A DNA stretch of 10,278 bases from Acidobacteriota bacterium (GCA_021802085.1 JAKAAZ010000123.1:1-10278); one strand, 5' to 3'. Counted from the first letter of the stretch, positions 1-6,362 are shown. Numbers and translations: made by a program. Notes: generated by a model not told the origin, from the letters alone.

Positions 1-425
1 GGCTTGAACCCAAATATCTCAAGCAGGGAAGCAGAACCGGCATTCGGCATCGTATATCCGCCGACGATGCGATGAATGTCTTCCTGTGCAATTGCCTGAA
101 ACAGGGCTGCAAACAATATGCGGCCAATACCTTTGCCAACAGCTTCCGGAGCGCAATAAATGGTCGCTTCCACCGTGGTGTCATACGCAGCCTTGGCTCG
201 AAATCGCGAGGTCCCGGCGTACCCGACGACGATGTTGTTCTCCTCAGCGATCAGCAGCCGGTGCCGCCCAGTAAACGCGAACTGGTTCAACCATGCTGCA
301 CGCTCTTCCACCGTATATGGTTCGAGATCGAACGTGATTGGAGTGTGAAGAACATAGTAGTTGTAAATCTCGGTCAAGCGAGGTAAATCTTGCGTTGTTG
401 CCGCGCGGATGCGAGTCTCGGCCAT
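1..425 (-). CDS. GNAT family N-acetyltransferase, phosphinothricin-acetyltransferase-like (partial, C-terminus outside window)
   Basis: Translation from the ATG at 425 gives 141 residues before the window edge. The N-terminal stretch reads like the Pat/Bar/YncA branch of GNAT enzymes: IYNYYVLHTPITFDLEP at about residues 20-36, then an EERAAW segment. The acetyl-CoA pyrophosphate-binding motif A is seen as VGKGIG at about 96-101 after a beta-strand with TVEATIY, and motif B begins with NAGSASLLEIFGF near 128-140. Family members are usually 160-180 residues, so about 20-35 residues are missing. Such enzymes acetylate small amines, methionine derivatives or phosphinothricin; the substrate cannot be read from sequence. 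A purine-rich ribosome site (AGGAAA at 432-437) lies 6 bases before the ATG. The gene has its own promoter candidate and follows lexA by about 250 bp, so it is probably a separate unit. The family is clear, the substrate unknown. Confidence 0.88.
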   Translation of the reverse strand, partial: MAETRIRAATTQDLPRLTEIYNYYVLHTPITFDLEPYTVEERAAWLNQFAFTGRHRLLIAEENNIVVGYAGTSRFRAKAAYDTTVEATIYCAPEAVGKGIGRILFAALFQAIAQEDIHRIVGGYTMPNAGSASLLEIFGFK

Positions 426-672
426 GGTGTCTTTCCTTTGTCTATCTTGACTTTATAAAAGCAGAGTACGCGCTGTAAGTCGAACTCTTCCAGTGATATC
501 ATCCAGCGTGCCGGGTCCTACGCGACGCAGTCCTGCCCCGGCTGCTGCTGGCTGTGTCCTGGAACAACGGCAAAAACAACCCTACAGATGCGCAGGAATT
601 GACAGGGTCACTCCATAGCAGAGATACAAGAATGACGAGCGTAATTATTACGAGCCGCCATCGGTGATTCCG
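426..672. other. Intergenic region between lexA and the GNAT gene
   Basis: About 250 bp with no convincing open frame on either strand. It contains the GNAT promoter candidate at its left side and, 20 bp beyond the lexA stop, a short odd palindrome at 640-652 with 6-bp arms CGTAAT/ATTACG around one central T, flanked by CGAGC on both sides (636-640 and 651-655). No GC-rich hairpin followed by a T-run is visible, so I do not call a lexA terminator. Confidence 0.5.
452..479 (-). promoter_or_regulatory. Putative promoter of the GNAT gene
   Basis: On the minus strand CTTACA (474-479) and TATAAA (452-457) are separated by 16 bp. The start codon at 425 would then follow a leader of roughly 20 bases that carries the AGGAAA ribosome site. 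The -35 matches TTGACA in four of six positions, so this is a plausible but unproven sigma-70-type promoter. Confidence 0.4.
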
Positions 673-1275
673 CTACGAAAATTTACGGATGATGGCGAGG
701 ACGCGGCCTTGAATGGCGACGCGAGCGGCGGGCACGACGATGGGCTCCATTTCGGAGTTGGCGGGTTGCAGGCGAACCACATTCCCCTCAAGAAAATAAT
801 GCTTCAGGGTGGTCTCCGAGCCGTCGACCAGCGCGACGACTATCTCGCCTTGGCGAGCGGTCTGGGCTTTTTCGACCAGCACATAGTCACCATGCATGAT
901 GTGGTCGTCACGCATCGACTCTCCGCTGACTTCAAGCGCAAAGACGGATTTGTTGTCGACAATATCGTTCAGCGACAAGCTATCGCGATATTCCATCGCC
1001 TCCAACGGGCGACCGGCGGCGATGCGGCCCATCAAGGGAATTTCGAGGCGGGCGGATGCTTTGCGCTCGGGCAGCACATCGATGGAGCGGCTGTGATTGT
1101 GGGCGCGACTGAGCAGACCTTTTCGCTCCAGGTTGGAGATGTGTTTGTGGACGGTGGCCAGGGAACTGAGATCGAGCCCGGAGGCAATCTCTTCAAAGGA
1201 GGGCGAGTAGCCGCAGCGCTCGACGAAATTCCGTATGAAATCGAGGACTTCTTTTTGTCGCTTTGTGATTGCCAT
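673..1275 (-). CDS. lexA: LexA repressor, SOS-response autoprotease
   Basis: A 200-residue protein, near the usual LexA size (E. coli 202). Residues 1-69 are the winged-helix DNA-binding domain (KRQKEVLDFI, YSPSFEEIA, SSLATVHKHISNLERKG). Residues 78-200 are the S24 peptidase/dimerisation domain. The Ala-Gly self-cleavage bond is A87-G88 in RIAAGRPLEA; the catalytic serine is S120 in SGESM and the general-base lysine is K158 in TTLKH, matching E. coli A84-G85, S119 and K156. In the family, RecA-ssDNA filaments trigger self-cleavage and derepress DNA-repair genes. The ATG at 1275 (MAITKRQKEV) is chosen because it aligns with LexA N-termini; the open frame extends upstream to about 1536, but that part is not LexA-like and includes the promoter. 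No Shine-Dalgarno is visible and the -10 sits 9 bases before the ATG, so the mRNA is probably leaderless or nearly so. All key residues are present. Confidence 0.96.
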   Translation of the reverse strand: MAITKRQKEVLDFIRNFVERCGYSPSFEEIASGLDLSSLATVHKHISNLERKGLLSRAHNHSRSIDVLPERKASARLEIPLMGRIAAGRPLEAMEYRDSLSLNDIVDNKSVFALEVSGESMRDDHIMHGDYVLVEKAQTARQGEIVVALVDGSETTLKHYFLEGNVVRLQPANSEMEPIVVPAARVAIQGRVLAIIRKFS

Positions 1276-1284
1276 GGTGGATGC

Positions 1285-1313
1285 AGTATAGCGAATGAAA
1301 GGCGAACTTGCAA
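1285..1313 (-). promoter_or_regulatory. lexA promoter (-35 TTGCAA, 17-bp spacer, -10 TATACT)
   Basis: On the minus strand TTGCAA (1308-1313) and TATACT (1285-1290) are separated by exactly 17 bp. Only 9 bases (GCATCCACC) lie between the -10 and the ATG at 1275. Transcription would start about 7 bases past the -10, around 1278, leaving a leader of 0-3 bases. This is the best promoter in the window by spacing and hexamer match. Confidence 0.7.
1291..1307 (-). promoter_or_regulatory. Probable LexA operator inside the lexA promoter (direct repeat RTTCGC-N5-RTTCGC)
   Basis: The minus strand reads GTTCGC-CTTTC-ATTCGC, a direct repeat with an 11-bp period that exactly fills the spacer between the -35 and -10 hexamers. 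Alphaproteobacterial LexA boxes are direct repeats GTTC-N7-GTTC, also with an 11-bp period; here the form is GTTC-N7-ATTC. No Gram-positive-type (GAAC-N4-GTTC) or E. coli-type (CTGT-N8-ACAG) palindrome is seen here. That LexA binds this repeat and represses its own gene is inferred from position and family habit. Confidence 0.55.
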
Positions 1314-1314
1314 G

Positions 1315-1400
1315 AAATTTGTAGGGAGTTTCGCGGTGGCGTAGTGGCGGCAGGGCAGCATCTTCGCGTCGAAGTCCACGGCACGCTGGCGAAATTTGCG
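1315..1400 (-). pseudogene. Remnant of an ABHD18-like alpha/beta hydrolase gene (catalytic-His segment)
   Basis: This stretch aligns with 2567-2653 inside the intact hydrolase gene in the same orientation, at roughly 80% identity by eye with a single 1-base gap (the C at 2587 is absent after 1334). In translation the minus strand gives FRQRAVDFDAKMLPCRHYAT, then after the frameshift ETPYKFL, against FRARGVDFDAKILPCGHYTT and ETPYKFI in the intact protein (about residues 362-389, including catalytic H378). Similarity stops at about 1315, one base from the lexA -35 hexamer, and fades beyond 1400; I cannot align 1401-1532 with confidence. It is too short and frameshifted to encode a working enzyme. 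I read it as the decayed 3' part of a former tandem paralogue rather than a recent copy, because the substitutions are scattered. Confidence 0.72.
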
Positions 1401-1532
1401 CGAAGTGTAAAGGATGTCCAGAGACAATGGGTATAGGGATGTCATGGAACTTGACAATGCGAGGCGTGGAGCACCCGCTGTTGTTCTGGAGGCAAAATGA
1501 GATGGGACCAGCCGCGCCGTCTCCACCGCTCT

Positions 1533-2354
1533 TCAATACTTCTTATACGCCGGATTGAACTTTGGCCGAGGCTTGGTGTGGATGTATGCCGAGACATCGT
1601 AGGCAGCCTGCGGAGACAAAATGCCGGGGCAGGTTTGCGGCATGGTGTGTTGCACGAAGCGCGCCATCTTGGAAATATCGTTTATGCCTGCGCCGTCGTT
1701 GAAAGAGTCTGGGCCCCACAGCGGCGGGATCAACGGGGGGTGCCCTGAACCCTCTTTGCCGTGGCAATTGGCACATTGCTCGGCATAGACTCTCGCGCCG
1801 TGCTTCGGGTTCGGCTGTAGCGCCGGCAAATCGATCAGCCCGCGGCCAGTGAACGGCTGGCGGGCGGGTTCGGGCTGCGACAGCCACTGGATGTAAGCCA
1901 CCAACGCATTCATTTCACCGCCCTTCTCGGGCGGCGGTGTGCCATTTTCACTCCGGGTGAAACACTCCTGGATGCGCTCTTCTATCGAAACGACGTGGCC
2001 CGCCCGCTTGCTGTACATAGGAAAAAGCGCAGGCAGCCCGACCATTGGCGAGGCGTACGGCACGATGCCACCTTCAATATGGCAGTCGCTACAGGCAAGT
2101 TTATTTCCGGTGTATTGGGGCGCGTACACAGGCGTGCTGTTGAATAGTTGAATGCCGTAACGAATGCTGTCCCCGGTTGGGCCGGCTGGGATTGTGTTTG
2201 GATTGGGCGCTTGCCATGCCGACCAGGTTGCATGCTTCCCAGGACGCGGAAACTTCGGCAGTGGAATGTGAATCGATCCCAGTCCAGGCAGGACCGCCAG
2301 GGCATAGATAACTGCAAGGGAGAACCAGAACGCGAGATGACTGCGCAGCTTCAC
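1533..2354 (-). CDS. Dihaem c-type cytochrome, thiosulfate dehydrogenase (TsdA)-like
   Basis: A 273-residue exported protein with two CXXCH haem motifs: CSDCH at 88-92 and CANCH at 194-198. A hydrophobic segment at 8-25 is a signal peptide or membrane anchor; no clear cleavage site is seen. Between the haems are features typical of TsdA proteins: GGIVPYASPMVGLPALFPMY after the first haem, IEERIQECFTRSENG, and after the second haem PPLWGPDSFNDGAGI and YDVSAYIHTKPRPKF. TsdA converts thiosulfate to tetrathionate in the periplasm and has an unusual His/Cys-ligated haem 1; C131 in IQECF is the likely equivalent cysteine. M238 in HTMPQ is a candidate distal ligand of haem 2. The start is GTG at 2354, with a -10-like hexamer 9 bases upstream and no Shine-Dalgarno. 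No sox or other sulfur gene lies nearby, so the substrate is inferred from family only; a general electron-carrier role is the alternative. Confidence 0.85.
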   Translation of the reverse strand: MKLRSHLAFWFSLAVIYALAVLPGLGSIHIPLPKFPRPGKHATWSAWQAPNPNTIPAGPTGDSIRYGIQLFNSTPVYAPQYTGNKLACSDCHIEGGIVPYASPMVGLPALFPMYSKRAGHVVSIEERIQECFTRSENGTPPPEKGGEMNALVAYIQWLSQPEPARQPFTGRGLIDLPALQPNPKHGARVYAEQCANCHGKEGSGHPPLIPPLWGPDSFNDGAGINDISKMARFVQHTMPQTCPGILSPQAAYDVSAYIHTKPRPKFNPAYKKY

Positions 2355-2363
2355 GACAAGGCG

Positions 2364-2391
2364 AATATACGCCCGGCAATGTTGCGCTCAA
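2364..2391 (-). promoter_or_regulatory. Putative promoter of the cytochrome c gene
   Basis: On the minus strand TTGAGC (2386-2391) and TATATT (2364-2369) are separated by 16 bp, and the GTG start at 2354 follows the -10 by 9 bases. As with lexA, this implies a very short or absent leader, and no ribosome site is seen. This would let the cytochrome be transcribed independently of the hydrolase gene upstream. Confidence 0.45.
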
Positions 2392-2417
2392 AGACACTTC
2401 TCTTAATCTGCGATAAG

Positions 2418-2438
2418 CGCATGTAATCGATACATGCG
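2418..2438. repeat. Perfect inverted repeat, 8-bp arms with 5-base loop
   Basis: CGCATGTA (2418-2425) and TACATGCG (2431-2438) are exact inverted copies around ATCGA. It lies about 18 bp past the hydrolase stop and about 27 bp upstream of the proposed cytochrome -35. The stem is not GC-rich and no T-run follows on the minus strand, so an intrinsic terminator is unlikely. The position and symmetry fit an operator for a dimeric activator of the cytochrome gene, or a transcript-end hairpin. Confidence 0.5.
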
Positions 2439-2455
2439 GTCCATCTTCGGCTGAG

Positions 2456-3730
2456 TTATTGCTCCACGGGCTGACCGCCCGGCTGCGGTTCGGGTTGTCT
2501 GTGTGCTTCTTCCGCCAGCTTCTTGAAGCTGTTGTAGACGAACGATCCGAGATACCAGCCGTCGATAAATTTGTAGGGAGTTTCGCCGGTGGTGTAGTGG
2601 CCGCAGGGCAGTATTTTCGCGTCGAAATCGACGCCGCGGGCGCGAAATTCTCGCAGAACGCCCTCGGAAAACTCGCGCAGAAAGGTTAGATCGTAGGGAG
2701 CATAAATCACACGCACCAGCTTCTTCGGCCATCCGGGGATTTGCTGCTCCGGCGCGATGCCGGCAAACCGATCCATGTAGGTCATTGGACTAGCGCCGCT
2801 CCATAGCTGGACCAGATCGTTGTGTGTCAGTCCCGCCTGCTCGCAGGCCGCGCGAACATGCCGGGTGCTCTGGCCGGTCCACACCACATCGCCCGTCCAC
2901 AGCGATGCATGGTTGAAGGCGTTGACCCGCAGGCGCGCGTCGTGGGCGCTGGCAATGAACGCATAACAGGAGCCGAGGCTGGTGCCCAGCACGCCGAACT
3001 GTTCGTAGCCCTGCTGCTGCAGCCAGTCGAGGCAGCTGCGAATATCGACTACCGCCTGGCGGCAGGCGGCCAGCGTCCGTCCAATGTTCGAGCTGACGGC
3101 GTAGTCGGACCGCTCCAGTTCCGCTGGACGGCGAATATCGTGAAAGGGTTTGCTGAGCCGCAGCGCGGAAATTCCAAAGCGATTGAACAGGGTGCAGAGC
3201 GCATTGTGGCTGAAGGCATCGGCATTCCACTGCGGCATTACCACGATGGCCTGTTTCGGCTTGCCCGCTTGCTTTTCCGGCGGCGCGGGATACCAGCGCG
3301 CGTTCACCTGGTCGTTCTCTGGGTATGGCGTGCGCAGTGGAGAGGTGAAGCGCAGAAACTGCGCCTTGGGCAGCTTGCCTTCTGCCGCCAATCGCTTCAG
3401 CTCCGCATCGTGACGCAAAGTCTCCGGGCGCACATTTGTTGGGAACAATTGCGGATGACGTTCTTCCAGACGAAAATCGGTGGGGGTTTTGTAGCCGTAG
3501 AACTGCTCGGATTCGGCGATGATGCTTTCATTGACCGCGAGCATCGCCGAGTGCAATTGCAACGGATCACCGCTGGCGATGGCATCGTGGATGGGAAGAT
3601 TTCGCAATGCGATCCAGTCTTCCAACCAGTCGAATCCCCATTCCAATGGGCGAACAATGCGGTTCGTATCGCGCGTGGTCAGTTTTGTCTCCCACGCATA
3701 CATCCATTTTGCGTACAGCTTTTTCAGCAT
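2456..3730 (-). CDS. Alpha/beta hydrolase, ABHD18 (DUF2048)-like
   Basis: A 424-residue protein with a complete serine-hydrolase triad by inspection: nucleophile S251 in GTSLG (249-253) after a predicted strand QFGVLG, acid D347 in YAPYDLTFL, and base H378 in LPCGHYTTG. Residues 1-130 form an N-terminal extension including an amphipathic start (MLKKLYAKWMYAWE). The core fold begins around QAIVVMPQWN (160-169). AFNHASLWTGDVVWTG (271-286) after the nucleophile recalls the ABHD18/DUF2048 group, a family without a settled substrate. The C-terminal 15 residues are Pro/Gln-rich and probably disordered. There is no signal peptide, so it is likely cytoplasmic. The ATG at 3730 is preceded by an AG-rich ribosome site (GAAGAAGA) and lies 27 bp after the alr stop, which implies co-transcription with alr and dnaB. 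A degraded copy of its 3' region lies next to lexA. Hydrolase call firm, subfamily likely, substrate unknown. Confidence 0.85.
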   Translation of the reverse strand: MLKKLYAKWMYAWETKLTTRDTNRIVRPLEWGFDWLEDWIALRNLPIHDAIASGDPLQLHSAMLAVNESIIAESEQFYGYKTPTDFRLEERHPQLFPTNVRPETLRHDAELKRLAAEGKLPKAQFLRFTSPLRTPYPENDQVNARWYPAPPEKQAGKPKQAIVVMPQWNADAFSHNALCTLFNRFGISALRLSKPFHDIRRPAELERSDYAVSSNIGRTLAACRQAVVDIRSCLDWLQQQGYEQFGVLGTSLGSCYAFIASAHDARLRVNAFNHASLWTGDVVWTGQSTRHVRAACEQAGLTHNDLVQLWSGASPMTYMDRFAGIAPEQQIPGWPKKLVRVIYAPYDLTFLREFSEGVLREFRARGVDFDAKILPCGHYTTGETPYKFIDGWYLGSFVYNSFKKLAEEAHRQPEPQPGGQPVEQ

Positions 3731-3757
3731 TCTTCTTCAATGCTAGCAGCGGGGAGT

Positions 3758-4978
3758 CTATTCGCAGGCGACGCGGGGCACGCGCGTGCTGATGGCGCAT
3801 AGAATTTCGTAGGGAATGGTTTCCGCCCAGCGCGCATGATCGTCCGCCGTTACGCGCAGGCCATTCTGCTCGCCGAGAATCACCACTTCGTCTCCAGCCG
3901 CCGCGTTTGGAATGTGACTCACGTCCACCACGGTCAAATCCATGGACACGCGGCCCACAATCGGAGCTGGCTCTCCATGGATCAGCACATGGCCGCCAGA
4001 GGACGAAGTCGTGCCCGACAATTTTCGGTTCAACCCATCCGCGTAACCCACAGGTAACAGCGCCAGCCGCATGGCTGCCGGAGCGACAAAGGTGGCGTCG
4101 TAACCGACCGCCGTCCCCGCTGCCACGGCGCGTGTGGACACGATCGCTGTCTTCCACGCCAGCACCGGTTGCAGCCGCGCGCGCGCCTGTTCGGCGGCCT
4201 TGGCCCGCTTGCCTGAAAATGCAGGCGCATATCCGTACAATGCAATTCCGGGGCGTATCAGACCCTTGGCGCCCCATGTCTGCGCCAGCCCACACTCGGA
4301 TTCACGCTGCTGCGCAAGAATGGTCGCCGAACTCCCCGCATGGATCCATTGCGGATGGAATCCAGCGGCGAAGATCTGTTCCAGCGCCCGCCGAAACGCG
4401 GACCTCTGCTGCCGGTTCTGTTCCGCATCCAGCATCTCGGCGGAAGCGAAATGTGTATAGACGCCAGCCAGCCGCAGCGTGGGCAGATTCAGCAAGGTAT
4501 TCAGAAACTTCGCAAGGTCCGCTACGCCTACCCCCTGGCGGCTCATCCCGGTGTCAATCTCCAGATGGACTGGAACGCTTCCGAAGGCGAGTGCCCGGCG
4601 CTGCGCTGCTTCTGCCAGCCAATCGAGCTGTGCAGAGTCCCAGACCGTCGGCGTCAGCTGCGCCTCCATCAGCGCCTCGGCTTCGTCGCACAGCAACCCG
4701 CGCATCACCAGAATGCGGGCTTTCGGGCAAAGTCGCCGAACGGCCACGCCCTCTTCCACCGATGTGACGCCCAGCCATTTTGCACCCGCCTGGACCAGCC
4801 ATGGCGCGCACGGCGAGAGCCCATTTCCATATGCATTCGCCTTCACCACAGCAAGCAATTGGCAGCGTTGACCGGGTTCCCCTGGCGCGGCATGCGCAAG
4901 GAGCGACCGCAGATACTCAAAATTTCCGATAAGCCGCGAGCGGGAGATTTCTGCCCTAGTAATTGGGAATGGCGGCAT
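3758..4978 (-). CDS. alr: Alanine racemase
   Basis: PLP-dependent interconversion of L- and D-alanine, supplying D-Ala for peptidoglycan. Numbered from the ATG at 4978 (406 residues), the PLP lysine is K46 in AVVKANAYGNG, the second catalytic base is Y293 in VGYDATF, and the phosphate/active-site region shows RPGIALYG (242-249), PVGYADG (309-315) and GRVSMD (342-347). This is the normal fold-III barrel plus C-terminal beta domain, slightly longer than the common 360-390 residues, with an Ala/Arg/Lys-rich insert near 255-270. Oddity: the usual KANAYGHG reads KANAYGNG, His replaced by Asn. Start choice: an open frame reaches a TTG at 5002, but two adjacent ATGs (4981 and 4978) are better, and AAGGG at 4984-4988 lies 5 bases before the second. 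The gene overlaps the end of dnaB by 23 bp, so translation is probably coupled. Confidence 0.95.
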   Translation of the reverse strand: MPPFPITRAEISRSRLIGNFEYLRSLLAHAAPGEPGQRCQLLAVVKANAYGNGLSPCAPWLVQAGAKWLGVTSVEEGVAVRRLCPKARILVMRGLLCDEAEALMEAQLTPTVWDSAQLDWLAEAAQRRALAFGSVPVHLEIDTGMSRQGVGVADLAKFLNTLLNLPTLRLAGVYTHFASAEMLDAEQNRQQRSAFRRALEQIFAAGFHPQWIHAGSSATILAQQRESECGLAQTWGAKGLIRPGIALYGYAPAFSGKRAKAAEQARARLQPVLAWKTAIVSTRAVAAGTAVGYDATFVAPAAMRLALLPVGYADGLNRKLSGTTSSSGGHVLIHGEPAPIVGRVSMDLTVVDVSHIPNAAAGDEVVILGEQNGLRVTADDHARWAETIPYEILCAISTRVPRVACE

Positions 4979-6362
4979 CATCACCCTTGTATGGATTTTC
5001 AAATCGAGTGAACTCGGGCATATACATCAAATGAACAACACCGGTTGGACCATTGCGCTGTTTCGCAATAATAATCTCCGCCTGATTCTTCGATTCGGGA
5101 TCTTCTCCGCCTTCATCGTCCCGGTTGTAATAACTGTCTCGATGAATAAATGCGACTACGTCGGCGTCCTGCTCAATCGATCCAGATTCGCGCAGGTCGG
5201 ACAGCATGGGCTTCTTGTCGCCGCCGCGTTGCTCGCTGGCGCGGCTCAGCTGCGAGAGCGCAATCACCGGCACACGCATCTCCTTCGCCAGGGCCTTCAA
5301 TCCGCGAGAAATCGTCGAAACCTCTTGCGTGCGATTTTCTGGCCGCCGCCCATTCGGTCCGCCGCTGCTGGCGTTCATCAACTGCAGGTAGTCGATGACG
5401 ATCAAGTCGAGCCCGCCTCCCTGCTGGCGTAAACGCCGCGCCTTGGCCCGCATTTCAGCCAGCGAAATGCCCGGGGTATCGTCAATGAACACCTTGGCCG
5501 CCGCCAAACGCTCCAGGCCGCCGACCAGTTTATCGCGATCGTCGCGCGTCAAAAATCCGGTCTGAATATGACGCATATTCACCATGGATTGCGACGCCAG
5601 CATGCGGCGCAGCAATGCCTCCTTTGACATTTCCAGCGAAAACACTCCCACCACTTTGCCGTCCCGCACCGCCGCATTTTCCGCAATGTTGATGGCCCAG
5701 GCCGTCTTGCCCATCGAAGGCCGCGCCGCGATGATGATCAGCTCTGACGGTTGCAGCCCGCTCGTCATGCGGTCGAACTCGTGGTAATGCGTGGCCAGGC
5801 CGGTAATTTCGCGGCCTTCTTTGTAGAGATTGTCGATGGAGCCGAAGGAGCCCTTCACGATCTCCGGAATGCTGGAAAATCCCTGCGTGATGCCGCGCTC
5901 GGAAACCTCCAGGAGCGCAGTTTCGGTTGCATTCAGCACGTCCAGCGCGTCTTCGCTTTGGTCGGCGGCCCGCGCCTGCGCCGTCGAACATATCCCCATC
6001 AGCTGCCGCAGAATGGACTTGTCTTTGACGATGCGAACGTAATCCTCAATACTGAGGCGCCGCGGAAGATTTTCCGTCAGCGAAAAGATGTACGCCCGGT
6101 TGCCGATCGACTCCAGTTCCTTCTGGCGCTCCAGTTCTTCGCTTAATGTAATGATGTCGACGGCGCGATTGGCGTCGATCAACTCCCCCATCCGCGCATA
6201 AATCCTGCGGTGCGAGTCCAGCGAAAAATCATCGGCGATCAGACGTTCCGCCGCCTCGCTGTACGCGGCATTGTCCAGCAGGATGGCGCCCAGAATCGTG
6301 CGCTCCGCCTCCACGCTTGCAGGCAGTCCATGTTCCAGAGAAATTTGGGATAGAGTGGCCAC
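4956..6362 (-). CDS. dnaB: Replicative DNA helicase DnaB
   Basis: A 468-residue hexameric 5'-3' helicase that unwinds DNA at the replication fork. The N-terminal helical domain (about 13-115) contains PASVEAERTILGAILLD, followed by a linker. The RecA-like C-terminal domain (about 175-460) has Walker A ARPSMGKT (213-220), catalytic E243 in FSLEMSK, Walker B LIVIDYLQL (320-328), the conserved IALSQLSR stretch, SDLRESGSIEQDAD (388-401) and a KQRNGPTG loop with the arginine finger R436. Length is normal and no intein interrupts the Walker A or other common insertion sites. The start is GTG at 6362 (MATLSQISLEHGLPASVEAE), with no Shine-Dalgarno; a -10-like TACACT lies 8 bases upstream. It is the first gene of the probable dnaB-alr-hydrolase operon. 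dnaB next to alr is a common arrangement in bacteria. Confidence 0.97.
   Translation of the reverse strand: MATLSQISLEHGLPASVEAERTILGAILLDNAAYSEAAERLIADDFSLDSHRRIYARMGELIDANRAVDIITLSEELERQKELESIGNRAYIFSLTENLPRRLSIEDYVRIVKDKSILRQLMGICSTAQARAADQSEDALDVLNATETALLEVSERGITQGFSSIPEIVKGSFGSIDNLYKEGREITGLATHYHEFDRMTSGLQPSELIIIAARPSMGKTAWAINIAENAAVRDGKVVGVFSLEMSKEALLRRMLASQSMVNMRHIQTGFLTRDDRDKLVGGLERLAAAKVFIDDTPGISLAEMRAKARRLRQQGGGLDLIVIDYLQLMNASSGGPNGRRPENRTQEVSTISRGLKALAKEMRVPVIALSQLSRASEQRGGDKKPMLSDLRESGSIEQDADVVAFIHRDSYYNRDDEGGEDPESKNQAEIIIAKQRNGPTGVVHLMYMPEFTRFENPYKGDDAAIPNY
4984..4988 (-). promoter_or_regulatory. Ribosome binding site that sets the alr start
   Basis: AAGGG on the minus strand, inside the dnaB coding end, lies 5 bases before the ATG at 4978 and only 2 before the ATG at 4981. 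This spacing favours 4978 and argues against the TTG at 5002, which would lie upstream of the site. Confidence 0.55.

Noticed and set aside
664..1344. Plus-strand open frame of about 226 codons opposite lexA
   Set aside because: It is fully antisense to lexA, whose catalytic and DNA-binding residues are all present. No promoter or ribosome site supports it.
1276..1536. N-terminal extension of LexA by about 87 residues in the same open frame
   Set aside because: The extension is not LexA-like, covers the promoter and the hydrolase remnant, and the ATG at 1275 aligns with known LexA N-termini.
2354..2371. Shared TTCGCCTT between the cytochrome promoter and the lexA operator, as a second LexA site
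   Set aside because: The second half-repeat at an 11-bp period is missing, so a LexA box is not supported.
2822..4767. Long plus-strand open frames opposite the hydrolase and alr genes
   Set aside because: Both opposite-strand genes have complete active-site motifs. The antisense translations are low-complexity, Arg/Pro-rich and without domain signatures.
4979..5002. Upstream TTG or first ATG as the alr start
   Set aside because: AAGGG at 4984-4988 is downstream of the TTG and too close to the ATG at 4981; the ATG at 4978 has the better spacing. The difference is at most eight residues.
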